DNA from: VRUE01 sp963814915
GTDB taxonomy: Bacteria > Actinomycetota > Thermoleophilia > Solirubrobacterales > 70-9
Direction: 5' to 3'
NCBI GenBank assembly: GCA_963814915.1
Contig: CAWFEI010000011.1
Span: forward strand, 1-64,000
DNA length: 64,000 nt
Made by a program: the position numbers and the translations under genes. Positions 43,165 to 51,248 of this stretch are shown here, piece by piece; position 1 is the stretch's first letter, and each line of letters starts with the position of its first letter. Under the pieces are notes generated by a model. The model was not told where the DNA came from, did not search any database, and saw only the letters and a list, made by a program, of their open reading frames with translations.

Positions 43165-44793
43165 CTAAAAGAAGGCGCCGCCCTTGTATTCGCCGAAGAC
43201 GTCGCGCATCGCGCCGCAGGCCTCGCCGATCGAGGCACCCGTCGCCAGCGCGTCGCGGATCGGGTGCAGGAGATTGCCCTCGCCCCGGGCGACGGCGCGC
43301 AGCTCCTTCAGTTTCGTCTCGACGGCCGCCTGGTCGCGGTTCTCCTTGAAGGTCTTCAAGCGGGCCAGCTGGCGCTGCTCGGACTCCGGGTCGACGCGGA
43401 GGATGTCGACGTCGTCGATCTGGTCGGTGACGTACTTGTTGACGCCGACGATGATGTCCTGACCGCTCTTGTAGCGCTCGTGGTAGGAGTGGGCGGACTC
43501 CTCGATCTCGCGCTGCATGAACTCCAGCGCCTCAACCGAGCCGCCCAGCTCTTCGACCTTGTCCATCAGCTCCCAGGAGCGTGCTTCGACCTCGTCGGTC
43601 AGCGACTCGACGAAGTAGGAGCCTGCGAAGGGGTCGACCGTATCGGCGACGCCCGACTCGTGGGCGAGCACCTGTTGGGTGCGCAGGGCGATCCGGGCGG
43701 AGCGCTCTGTCGGCAGCGCCAACGCCTCGTCGAAGCCGTTGGTGTGCAGCGACTGGGTGCCGCCGGCAACAGCGGCGAAGCCCTGCAGGGCGACCCGGAT
43801 GATGTTGACCTCGGGCTGCTGGGCCTGCAGCGTCACCCCGCCGGTCTGAGTGTGGAAGCGGATCTTCATCGAGCTCGGGTTCTCGGCCCCGAAGCGCTCC
43901 TTGACGATCTTCGCCCACATCCGCCGCACGGCGCGGAACTTGGCGACCTCCTGGAAGACGTTGTTGTGGCCGTTGAAGAAGAAGGCGAGGCGGGGCGCGA
44001 ACTCGTCGATCTTCAGCCCGCGGTCGAGCGCCGCTTCGACGTAGGCGATCGCGTTGGAGAGGGTGAAGGCGACCTCCTGCACGGCCGAGCAGCCCTTCTC
44101 GCGGATGTGGTACCCGGAGATCGAGATCGTGTTCCATTTCGGCACGTTCTCGCGGCAGTACTCGAAGATGTCCGTGGTGAGGCGCATCGTCGGCTCGGGC
44201 GGGTAGATGTAGTTGCCGCGCGCCATGTACTCCTTGAGCACGTCGTTCTGCACCGTGCCGCGCAGCTTCTCGCTCGACACCCCCTGCTCCTCGCCGACCA
44301 GCTCGTAGAGCAGCAGCAGGATCGCCGCCGGAGCGTTGATCGTCATCGAGGTCGAGACCTGGTCGAGCGGAATCTGGTCGAAGCAGATCCGCATGTCCTC
44401 GATCGTGTCGATCGGGACGCCGGTGCGGCCGACCTCGCCGTTGCAGAGCGGGTCGTCGGAGTCGCGGCCGAGCTGGGTCGGCAGGTCGAAGGCCATCGAG
44501 AGGCCGGTCGAGCCGTGCTCGATCAGGTAGCGGTAGCGCTCGTTCGTGTCTTCGGGGGTGGCGAAGCCGGCGTACTGGCGCATCGTCCAGAGCCGGTCGC
44601 GGTACATCCCCTCGTGGATGCCGCGGGTGAACGGCGGCTCGCCGGGCTCGCCGAGGCGCTGCTCGAGCCCGGGGCCGACGTCGCCCTCGTCGTAGAGGCG
44701 GTCGATCTCGATCCCGGAGTCGGTGAAGACGCGCTCGTCGTCGGGCCCGACCTGCGGGGCGATCGTGCGCTGCTCCTCCTGCGGGTCCGCCAT
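43165..44793 (-). CDS. Methylmalonyl-CoA mutase-family large subunit without B12 domain
   Basis: A protein of 542 residues forming the TIM-barrel substrate domain of acyl-CoA mutases. Marks are RYRYLIEHGSTGLSMAFDLPTQLG (two parts), GTVQNDVLKEYMARGNYIYPPEP, WNTISISGYHIREKGCSAVQE, FHTQTGGVTLQAQQPEVNIIR and AVAGGTQSLHTNGFDEALALP. It stops before the C-terminal cobalamin-binding DxHxxG domain, so a separate small subunit must supply B12, as in isobutyryl-CoA mutase-type enzymes. That subunit is not in the window. The gene start overlaps the stop of the intein-bearing epimerase by TGATG. Confidence 0.92.
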   Translation of the reverse strand: MADPQEEQRTIAPQVGPDDERVFTDSGIEIDRLYDEGDVGPGLEQRLGEPGEPPFTRGIHEGMYRDRLWTMRQYAGFATPEDTNERYRYLIEHGSTGLSMAFDLPTQLGRDSDDPLCNGEVGRTGVPIDTIEDMRICFDQIPLDQVSTSMTINAPAAILLLLYELVGEEQGVSSEKLRGTVQNDVLKEYMARGNYIYPPEPTMRLTTDIFEYCRENVPKWNTISISGYHIREKGCSAVQEVAFTLSNAIAYVEAALDRGLKIDEFAPRLAFFFNGHNNVFQEVAKFRAVRRMWAKIVKERFGAENPSSMKIRFHTQTGGVTLQAQQPEVNIIRVALQGFAAVAGGTQSLHTNGFDEALALPTERSARIALRTQQVLAHESGVADTVDPFAGSYFVESLTDEVEARSWELMDKVEELGGSVEALEFMQREIEESAHSYHERYKSGQDIIVGVNKYVTDQIDDVDILRVDPESEQRQLARLKTFKENRDQAAVETKLKELRAVARGEGNLLHPIRDALATGASIGEACGAMRDVFGEYKGGAFF

Positions 44794-47216
44794 CAGTCCG
44801 AGGCGCCGGCGAGGCGCTCGACGCCGGACTGCTCGATCGTGCGCTGCAGGCCCTCGCGCAGCTCGACCTCGGGCTCCCAGCCGAGCAGGTCGCGGGCGCG
44901 GCCGATATCCGGCTGGCGCTGCTTCGGGTCGTCGACCGGGAGCGGCTCGTGGATGATCTCCGAGCGCGACTCGGTCACATCGATCACGGCCTTGGCGAGC
45001 TCCAGCAGGGTGAACTCGTTCGGGTTGCCGACGTTGACCGGCGTGTGCACGTCGGACTCGGCGAGTGCGACGATGCCGCGGATCAGGTCGTCGACGTAAC
45101 AGAAGCTGCGCGTCTGGCTGCCGTCGCCGAAGACCGTGATGTGCTGGTTTTTGAGCGCCTGGCGCAGGAAAGTGGGGATCGCGCGGCCATCGTGGGCCCG
45201 CATCCGTGGGCCGTAGGTGTTATGCGCGATTACTCCAGTTCCTGCGAGGAAATTTTCGAGGCCTGGCACAGAGAAGTCGAAGACCAGCTCGGTCGCGGGA
45301 ACCTCCTCGATCTCCTTCACAGGAGCCCACACGAGGTCGCCATGGCGCTTGGCTCGAAGCGCCTGCTCGACCCCCCGATCCCATTCGAGTGGGCTCCATG
45401 GAGAGACCCCGGTCATGCTCAACCGCCAGAACGGATACTTGCGGTCTCCCGTCTCGATCCGGAATTGCGACCGGTAGCGGCCAACCGAGGGGACAAGACC
45501 AAAGCGAGCAAAAGCAACAACGAGATCGTCCTTGAGCTCCTCGTGAACCGTCGAGAACGCGTGCTTTTCCTGGGCGTCGAAAAGCTTGCCCGAGTGAATG
45601 CCATCGCCCTCGCGGTACCCCTCGATGAACCACTTGAGCCGGCTCAGCGGGAGACCGAGAATCCATCCGGGAATTCGCTTGCGGTTGTCGGCGAGCCCTA
45701 GGAAGTCCCATAGGCGCAGCAGCAGCTTCGAGTGGACGAAAATCGACTGGGACCGCTCGTCGTCCGCCTCCTTGCTCCAGGTCACGTGGAGCCCAAACGA
45801 GGCTTCGACGATCCGCGCCGCCTTCTCCAACAGCTCGCGCTCGCAGCTGATCGAGATGAAGGCGTTCTTGCCCTTTTCATGCGTACACCCCTCGGCGACG
45901 TACAGACCGAGCAGCCAGAGGAGATCGTCGGTGACCTGGACCCGCGCAGGCATCGCCGCCTGGCGGCCCGCCTTGCGGGCGCGAACCACGGCGCCGTCCG
46001 GAACGCCCTCCCCCAGCCTCCAAAGGACGGGAAGCGTTACCCGGTCGGTCCTGCGCATTTCGATGACCTGCTTCCAGATCCCGTTGCGCCAGACCTTGCC
46101 CTCTCCGGGTTTCAGCTTGGCCAGCAGACCGAAGACGTCGAAGCGGCGCTCCCAGACCAAAGCGCCGAGTCCGGGATGCTCGGCGTAGAGCTCCAGTGGG
46201 TCGTTCTCGGCCCAGCGCCACACCTCGATCATCGATACCAGCGTCCGATCACGTTCCGGGACCTCGACTCGCCCGGCGATCGCGATCCGGTCGCCCACCT
46301 CGAGATCGTTCACAGGCCTGGCTTCCGCCTCTCCGTCCGGACCCTCGACGAACAGCGAGTGATCGCCCGTCACGCGGACCGAGCGGCCGTATTGCGTCGT
46401 GACCTCGAAGCAGCGCTGCTCGGTCGGGTGGCCGATGAAGCCGCTCGGCTCGGCGGCGACCATCTGTCCGCCGTCGGAAAAGGAGGGAACAGAAAAGCCG
46501 TCAACGGGAAATTCGACTCCCGCCGACGGGTCGCGGTCAATCAGCACGACTCCGCCTCCTCCGGAGGCTGAAACCGCCTGCGAGTGCGCCGCCACTCGTC
46601 CGTAGCTGCCGAGTCGCGCGGCGAGCTCTTCCGCGGTGCAGCGCTGTAATTCGCGCCCGTCGTCGAAGAGGATCTGCTCGTCGGCGAGGACCGAATTGAA
46701 GATCCGCACGATCGAGGTGTCGACGCCCTGCTGGCGGTGGTAGGCCATCGTCAGCGCCTCGGCATAGCGCTTGGCCTCGTCGTAGACGCCGCGCGGGCCG
46801 ATCGGGTTGACGTGGCCCCAGTAGTCCTCGGTCTGTGGATGGACCTGCGGGTCGCCGTAGACCTCGCTGGTCGAAGCGATCAGGAAGCGGGCGCGCTTGA
46901 ACTTGGCGAGGCCGAGCATGTGGTGGGTGCCGTGCGAGCCGACCTTGAGCGTGTGCAGCGGCAGCCGCAGGTAGTCGATCGGGCTGGCCGGCGAGGCGAG
47001 GTGGTAGACGAAGTCGACCGGCTCGTCGATGTCGACGCGCTCGGTGATGTCGATGTTGCGGAACTCGAAGCCGTCGTCGCGGATGTGCTCGATGTTCTGC
47101 AGCGAGCCCGTCTCCAGGTTGTCGACGCAGATCACCCTGTGGCCCTTGCCGAGAAGGTGCTCGCAGAGATGGGAGCCGAGGAAGCCGGCACCGCCCGTGA
47201 TCACGCAGGTGCTCAT
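44793..47216 (-). CDS. UDP-glucuronate decarboxylase-like NDP-sugar SDR containing an intein
   Basis: Precursor of 807 residues. Residues 1-174 plus 667-807 form a 315-residue extended SDR. They contain CVITGGAGFLGSHLCEHLL, HLASPASPIDYLRLPLHTLK, IASTSEVYGDP and catalytic GVYDEAKRYAE (Tyr 145, Lys 149), then IVRIFN|TYGPRMRAHDGRAIP and FGDGSQTRSFCYVDDLIRG. This is the UDP-glucuronic acid decarboxylase/UDP-xylose synthase type. Residues 175-666 are an intein inserted exactly between Asn and Thr of the conserved RIFNTYGP motif. It begins with Ser and ends with His-Asn. The gene is first in a four-gene operon and overlaps the mutase start. Splicing would be required for activity. Confidence 0.93.
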   Translation of the reverse strand: MSTCVITGGAGFLGSHLCEHLLGKGHRVICVDNLETGSLQNIEHIRDDGFEFRNIDITERVDIDEPVDFVYHLASPASPIDYLRLPLHTLKVGSHGTHHMLGLAKFKRARFLIASTSEVYGDPQVHPQTEDYWGHVNPIGPRGVYDEAKRYAEALTMAYHRQQGVDTSIVRIFNSVLADEQILFDDGRELQRCTAEELAARLGSYGRVAAHSQAVSASGGGGVVLIDRDPSAGVEFPVDGFSVPSFSDGGQMVAAEPSGFIGHPTEQRCFEVTTQYGRSVRVTGDHSLFVEGPDGEAEARPVNDLEVGDRIAIAGRVEVPERDRTLVSMIEVWRWAENDPLELYAEHPGLGALVWERRFDVFGLLAKLKPGEGKVWRNGIWKQVIEMRRTDRVTLPVLWRLGEGVPDGAVVRARKAGRQAAMPARVQVTDDLLWLLGLYVAEGCTHEKGKNAFISISCERELLEKAARIVEASFGLHVTWSKEADDERSQSIFVHSKLLLRLWDFLGLADNRKRIPGWILGLPLSRLKWFIEGYREGDGIHSGKLFDAQEKHAFSTVHEELKDDLVVAFARFGLVPSVGRYRSQFRIETGDRKYPFWRLSMTGVSPWSPLEWDRGVEQALRAKRHGDLVWAPVKEIEEVPATELVFDFSVPGLENFLAGTGVIAHNTYGPRMRAHDGRAIPTFLRQALKNQHITVFGDGSQTRSFCYVDDLIRGIVALAESDVHTPVNVGNPNEFTLLELAKAVIDVTESRSEIIHEPLPVDDPKQRQPDIGRARDLLGWEPEVELREGLQRTIEQSGVERLAGASD
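45219..46694 (-). mobile_element. Intein with LAGLIDADG homing endonuclease domain, 492 residues
   Basis: Begins SVLADEQILFDDG (Ser 1 as nucleophile). Splicing block B is GRSVRVTGDHSLFV (TxxH). The C-terminal blocks are VFDFSVPGLENFLAGTGVIAHN, ending in the penultimate His and terminal Asn, and the next residue of the host is Thr (+1 nucleophile). Two dodecapeptide endonuclease motifs are present: LLWLLGLYVAEGC (precursor residues about 432-444) and LKWFIEGYREGDG (about 527-539). Acidic residues are present in both, so the endonuclease may be active. All residues needed for class 1 splicing appear intact. Base composition is slightly lower in GC than the flanking exteins. Confidence 0.93.
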
Positions 47217-47362
47217 CGTCGGCGGGATGCTACAGAGGGGCTGGCATAAACGCCTTGGGTCGCAAATAGCGCGCTTTTCCCCCGTCTACCCGTCCAGAAG
47301 GGGGGAGAACCCGGCCCCGTCCCAGGCTCTACCTGGCATGTTCGAGCCAGGGAGCTGAACCG

Positions 47363-48604
47363 GTGCAGGGAGGTATCGCAACAGCCGGGCGCAAGCGCGC
47401 CGCCGTCGAACTCGTCGCCCGCGAGGACGCCGAGCTGCGCCACACGGCGCGGCGCTACTCGCTCTGCGAGGACGACGCCGAAGACGCCTACCAGCGGTCG
47501 CTGGAGATCCTCCTGGTCAAAGCCCCGAGCGAGCGCCCGCGCGAGTTGATCCGCTGGATGAAGACGGTGGTCAAGCACGAGGCATTGGCGGTGCGCGGCT
47601 ACCGCGAACGGATGCTCAGCGCCGCGGTCGACGAGCTCGGCGACCCGGTCGAGCGGCTGGCCAGCGACAACGCCGGCCCGGACGAGCGCACCGAGCAGCG
47701 CGAGCGCACAGCCCGCAGTCGCGAGGCGCTGCGGGCGCTGAAGCCGGCCGAGCTGCGTTCCCTGACCCTGCTCGCCACAGGCCACTCCTACGCCGAGATC
47801 GGCGAAATCACCGGCTTCAGCCAGACCAAGGTGAACCGCTGCCTGGCGGAGGGGCGGGAGCGCTTCCGTCGGCTGCTCGACCGCAGCGAGGACGGTGGGC
47901 GCTGCACCGACCTATTGCCACTGCTGTCCGCCTACTGCGACGGCGAGGCAAGCGCGGGGGACGCCACGGCGGTGCGCGAGCATCTGCGGGCCTGCGGCGC
48001 CTGTCGTGCGGCGATGCGCGCGTACCGCACGACCCCGGCGACGGTGGCGGCGCTGGCTCCGGCGCTGCCGCTCTCGCGCTCGCTGCTGGAGCGGGCGCAG
48101 GAGTTGCTCGTCGGGCTGCACTCGCGCCTGCCGGGCGTCAGTGGCGGCGCGGGCGACGGCGGAATCGCCCAGGTCGCAGCCGCGGGAGGCACTCGCGGCG
48201 CCGGGATGGCGGCGCTGGCGAAGGCGCTGGCGATCTGCGCCGGCACCGTCGGCGGGGCCGCCGCCTGCGTGGCGACCGGGGTGACGCCGGCGCCACTCGG
48301 CCTGCATTCGGACCACGCCGCCCGGGCGAAGATCGAGCGCATCTCGGAGCGGGCGATCGAGGACGCCGCGCCGCCGGTGGTCGAATACAGCCCGGCGCCG
48401 GCGCCGCCCGAAACCGGCCCGGCCCCGAAGGTCACACCGGAACCACAGCCCGAGCCGGTGCCCGAAGCGGCTACACCGGTCGCCGAGGAAGCCGAAGCGG
48501 GCGCCGTCGAATACACGTCGCCACCGCCGGAACCCGCCCCGACAGCCGCCGCGAATCCCTCCGCCGCCTCCCAGGGCAGCGCCGCCGGGGAGTTCGGCCC
48601 GTGA
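47363..48604 (+). CDS. ECF sigma factor fused to zinc-finger anti-sigma and extracytoplasmic proline-rich tail
   Basis: A protein of 413 residues from GTG 47363. Residues about 20-80 are sigma region 2 (RYSLCEDDAEDAYQRSLEILL). Residues about 115-165 are region 4 (LRALKPAELRSLTLLATGHSYAEIGEITGFSQTKVNRCLAEGR, read in parts). Residues about 180-215 form a zf-HC2/ZAS-like anti-sigma finger (AVREHLRACGACRAAMRAY, H-x3-C-x2-C). A weak hydrophobic helix near 290-315 is followed by a Pro/Glu/Ala-rich tail. Fusing sigma and anti-sigma suggests self-inhibition released by proteolysis or redox change. The next gene overlaps by GTGA. A CCTGGC/GCCAGG hairpin lies just upstream of the ribosome site. Confidence 0.85.
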   Translation: MQGGIATAGRKRAAVELVAREDAELRHTARRYSLCEDDAEDAYQRSLEILLVKAPSERPRELIRWMKTVVKHEALAVRGYRERMLSAAVDELGDPVERLASDNAGPDERTEQRERTARSREALRALKPAELRSLTLLATGHSYAEIGEITGFSQTKVNRCLAEGRERFRRLLDRSEDGGRCTDLLPLLSAYCDGEASAGDATAVREHLRACGACRAAMRAYRTTPATVAALAPALPLSRSLLERAQELLVGLHSRLPGVSGGAGDGGIAQVAAAGGTRGAGMAALAKALAICAGTVGGAAACVATGVTPAPLGLHSDHAARAKIERISERAIEDAAPPVVEYSPAPAPPETGPAPKVTPEPQPEPVPEAATPVAEEAEAGAVEYTSPPPEPAPTAAANPSAASQGSAAGEFGP

Positions 48605-50589
48605 GAGCTCGCGCGGCGCTGGCCGCATTCGTCCTCCTGGCGGCCCTGGTCGCAACGACTCCCTGGGCTGTTGCGGCGCCGCCCCGTCCGGTCGGCCTCG
48701 AAGTGATCGGCGGCGACGGATGGCACGCGGAGAACGCCTTCCTGCTCGGCTGGGACGGACCGCCGCCGGGCGCCACGGCACTGTCGGTAACCCGCTATCG
48801 GGTACGCGACGCGGGAGGGGCGACGATCGGCTCAGGGACGGTCAACGGGCTTGCCGACGGGATCGGGCCGCTGGCAGTGCCGGGGACCCCCGGCGCCTAC
48901 AGCGCCGAGGTCTGGTTCGAAGACGCATCGGGCGCCCAGGGCCCGGCGGCGAGCGCGCCGCTGCGTTTCGACGACACGCGCCCGGGGACGGTCGCGCCCG
49001 GCCCGGTCCCGACCTGGATCGGCCGAGCGTCACTGCCGCTGCGGGTCAGCATCTCCCACCCGGACGTCCCGCTGCCGATCTCCGGGATCAGCGGTTACGC
49101 CGTGGCGATCGACACCGACCCGGAAGGCCAGCCATGCAACGCGGCTGGGCACTGCGACGGCGCGGCAACGACCCTTCGCGACGGGATCGACAGGGATGAA
49201 CTACAGATTGCCTCGCTGCCGGACGGGATCCGCTACCTGCACGTTGCCGCCGTGTCCGGAGCCGGGTTGAGATCGGCGGCGAGTGGACGGGCCGTGCTCC
49301 GCGTCGACAAGGACGATCCGGTGACGAGGCTTTCGGGTGCTCCCGCGGGGTGGACCGGTCGCAGCGTGCGGGTCTCGGCCGAAGCGGTCGACGACAGCGC
49401 CGGCATGGCGCCCGCGGACGGTGCCCCCGTCCCTTTCACCGCGATCCGGGTCGACGATCGGGCGCCCGTCGTCGGGCAGGGTGATCGCGTCGCGACCGAC
49501 GTGATCGAGGAGGGAATGCACCGTGTCGCCTACTACGCCCGCGACGCGGCAGGCAACGTCAACGACGGCATGCGGCGCAATGGCGTCGTCGACCGAGCAC
49601 CGAGCGTCGCCTGGGTGGGAATCGACCGCACGCCGCCCGCCGTCGCCTTCGCCAACTCCCAGGACCCGACGCGACCCGACCTGATCCGGGTGCTGGTCGA
49701 GGATCCCTTATCCGGACCGGACACAGGGCGCGGTTGGATCGGGGTGCGGCGGGCGGGGTCCGGCGACCCGTTCCAACGGCTTGCTCCCGCGCCCCCGTCA
49801 CACGGCGAGCTGCGGGCCCACTGGGATTCCGATGCCCAGCCGCTCGGCGAGTATGAATTCAGGGCAACCGGCTACGACGCGGCGGGCAACTCCGCGCTCG
49901 CCACCGTGCGCCGCAACGGGGCACCGATGGTGCTCGCCAATCCGCTCAAGGCGACGACCGGCATCAGCGACCACTTCAACCGCCACAGCCTGCGGCGCAC
50001 CGTGCCCTACGGGCGCCGTGTCCTTCTGCGCGGCCGACTCACAACCGGCCTGAGCACGCCGCTGGGCGGAGCTCCGGTTCGGGTTGTCGAGCGCTTCGCG
50101 GAGGGAGCCCGGCCGGCGGTGCGAGTCTCGACTGTCGAGACGCGGCCGAGCGGCGCCTTCCGGGTCCGCACCGCCCCCGGCCCGAGCAGGACGATCGCTC
50201 TGGCCTTCGACGGAAGCCCGACCCTCGCTGCCTCGTCGGGTCGCACTCTCGAGCTCCGGGTTAGAAGCCGCGTGAGGCTACGGGCCTCCGCCGGGGTAGC
50301 GCGCGTGGGCGGTGCCCCACTGGTCTTCCGTGGGCGCGTGATCGCGCCGCGCGGCGCGATCACCAAGAGGGGCAAGGCGGTGCAGCTGCAGTTCCGGCTG
50401 CATGGTCTCCCCTGGGCGTCGTTCCGCACGGTCCGCACGGACCGCCGCGGGCGCTTCCGCTACGCCTACCGCTTCAGCGACGACGACAGCCGTGGAGCGC
50501 GCTTCCAGTTCCGCGCCTACGCGCCCGCGCAGGACAACTGGCCATACGAGCCGGGCGGCTCGCGCCCCGTCCTGGTTAGAGGCAAATGA
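48601..50589 (+). CDS. Secreted multi-domain beta-sandwich (Ig-like) protein
   Basis: A protein of 662 residues with a signal peptide at about 1-25 (ALAAFVLLAALVATTPWAVAA). Repeated Ig/fibronectin-like strands follow: YRVRDAGGATIGSGTVNG, VDKDDPVTRLSGAPAGWTG, AYYARDAAGNVNDGMRRNG, GIDRTPPAVAFANSQDP and ATGYDAAGNSALATVRRNG. The last 160 residues form two more beta modules (VLLRGRLTTGLSTPLGGAPV; LVFRGRVIAPRGAITKRGKA). No catalytic motif is evident. Overlap with the sigma/anti-sigma gene suggests it is the cognate surface product or sensor. Similar large surface proteins are frequent in Thermoleophilia. Confidence 0.75.
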   Translation: MRARAALAAFVLLAALVATTPWAVAAPPRPVGLEVIGGDGWHAENAFLLGWDGPPPGATALSVTRYRVRDAGGATIGSGTVNGLADGIGPLAVPGTPGAYSAEVWFEDASGAQGPAASAPLRFDDTRPGTVAPGPVPTWIGRASLPLRVSISHPDVPLPISGISGYAVAIDTDPEGQPCNAAGHCDGAATTLRDGIDRDELQIASLPDGIRYLHVAAVSGAGLRSAASGRAVLRVDKDDPVTRLSGAPAGWTGRSVRVSAEAVDDSAGMAPADGAPVPFTAIRVDDRAPVVGQGDRVATDVIEEGMHRVAYYARDAAGNVNDGMRRNGVVDRAPSVAWVGIDRTPPAVAFANSQDPTRPDLIRVLVEDPLSGPDTGRGWIGVRRAGSGDPFQRLAPAPPSHGELRAHWDSDAQPLGEYEFRATGYDAAGNSALATVRRNGAPMVLANPLKATTGISDHFNRHSLRRTVPYGRRVLLRGRLTTGLSTPLGGAPVRVVERFAEGARPAVRVSTVETRPSGAFRVRTAPGPSRTIALAFDGSPTLAASSGRTLELRVRSRVRLRASAGVARVGGAPLVFRGRVIAPRGAITKRGKAVQLQFRLHGLPWASFRTVRTDRRGRFRYAYRFSDDDSRGARFQFRAYAPAQDNWPYEPGGSRPVLVRGK

Positions 50590-50591
50590 GG

Positions 50592-50684
50592 GCGTAGGAC
50601 CAAGCAGGGGGCCGCGCGCGGCGTAGCGACAGTACGCCGTACGGCGCGTAGCCGCGCGTGGTTCCCTGCGTCGTGTCCTACGTC
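50592..50684. terminator. Long imperfect palindrome between convergent genes
   Basis: GCGTAGGAC pairs with GTCCTACGT, GCAGGG with CCCTGC, and GCCGCGCG with CGCGCGTGG. The centre CGCCGTACGGCG is itself palindromic, giving a rod of about 90 bases. It begins 3 bp after the secreted-protein stop and ends 2 bp before the stop of the convergent gene, so it is well placed as a bidirectional terminator. There are no T-runs. Confidence 0.6.
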
Positions 50685-50685
50685 C

Positions 50686-51165
50686 TCAGCGGATTGAGGT
50701 GAGCTGCTCGCCGACCTGATCGACCAAGCTCTGGGCGCGAGTGGCCTGCTCGTCGATCGCCTTGCGGACGCGCTGCTCGACCTCAGTCCGGTTGCGCTTC
50801 AGCGTCGTCTCGACGCGGCGCTGGCGTTTGCGCGCCTCGCGCTCGACTTTGTTGCGGGTCTTGCGCGCTTCGGTGGTCGCTTTGCGGCGGGCGCTGGCGC
50901 CGCGGCGCTCGCTGCGCTTGACCGTGCGGCGCAGCTGCGTGCCGTAGGACTTGAGCTGTTTTTCGGCGGCGCTGCGGCCGGTGAACGGCTCGACCAGCTC
51001 GGTGAACCGCTCGCTGACCTCGAGCACTGCGCCGACCGGCACGTCGACGGCGCTTTCGGCGGCGGCGCGGGCCTGCTCAGCGCGGGAGGGGGCGGGAGCC
51101 GGCGTGCTTTTAGCCTGCGTTTTCGGTTTCGAGTTGCTGCTTGCTTTACTGGCTTTGGTGGCCAA
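50686..51165 (-). CDS. Basic Lys/Arg-rich coiled-coil protein, possible nucleoid-associated protein
   Basis: A protein of 159 residues. The N-terminus is an Ala/Lys/Pro tail (ATKASKASSNSKPKTQAKS). The middle is a helical segment (VPVGAVLEVSERFTELVEPF). Residues about 85-130 are very basic and helical (RRKATTEARKTRNKVEREAR, KRQRRVETTLKRNRTEVEQR). It resembles heparin-binding/histone-like or phasin-like actinobacterial proteins. I infer DNA or polyanion binding. No specific family is certain. Two SOS-type boxes lie 54-83 bp upstream of its start, implying DNA-damage control. Confidence 0.65.
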   Translation of the reverse strand: MATKASKASSNSKPKTQAKSTPAPAPSRAEQARAAAESAVDVPVGAVLEVSERFTELVEPFTGRSAAEKQLKSYGTQLRRTVKRSERRGASARRKATTEARKTRNKVEREARKRQRRVETTLKRNRTEVEQRVRKAIDEQATRAQSLVDQVGEQLTSIR

Positions 51166-51218
51166 AGAAGATCATCCCTTCGGGGTGGTTTTCGGGTGGG
51201 GGCGTCCGCCGAGTGTAG

Positions 51219-51232
51219 CGAACATATGTTCT
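51219..51232. promoter_or_regulatory. SOS (LexA) box 1
   Basis: CGAACATATGTTCT differs from the Gram-positive/actinobacterial LexA consensus CGAACRNRYGTTYC only at the last base. It lies 54 bp upstream of the start of the basic coiled-coil gene (minus strand). Confidence 0.6.
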
Positions 51233-51234
51233 TC

Positions 51235-51248
51235 CGAACACCCGTTCT
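51235..51248. promoter_or_regulatory. SOS (LexA) box 2
   Basis: CGAACACCCGTTCT keeps both half-sites CGAAC and GTTC with the same 4-base spacer. It starts 16 bp from box 1 and overlaps the stop codon of the inositol monophosphatase-like gene by 2 bp. Confidence 0.5.

Noticed and set aside
47332..47351. CCTGGC/GCCAGG hairpin before the sigma factor start, considered as a thermosensor or riboswitch
   Set aside because: Only six pairs, touching the ribosome site. No known riboswitch signature; mentioned only in the gene entry.
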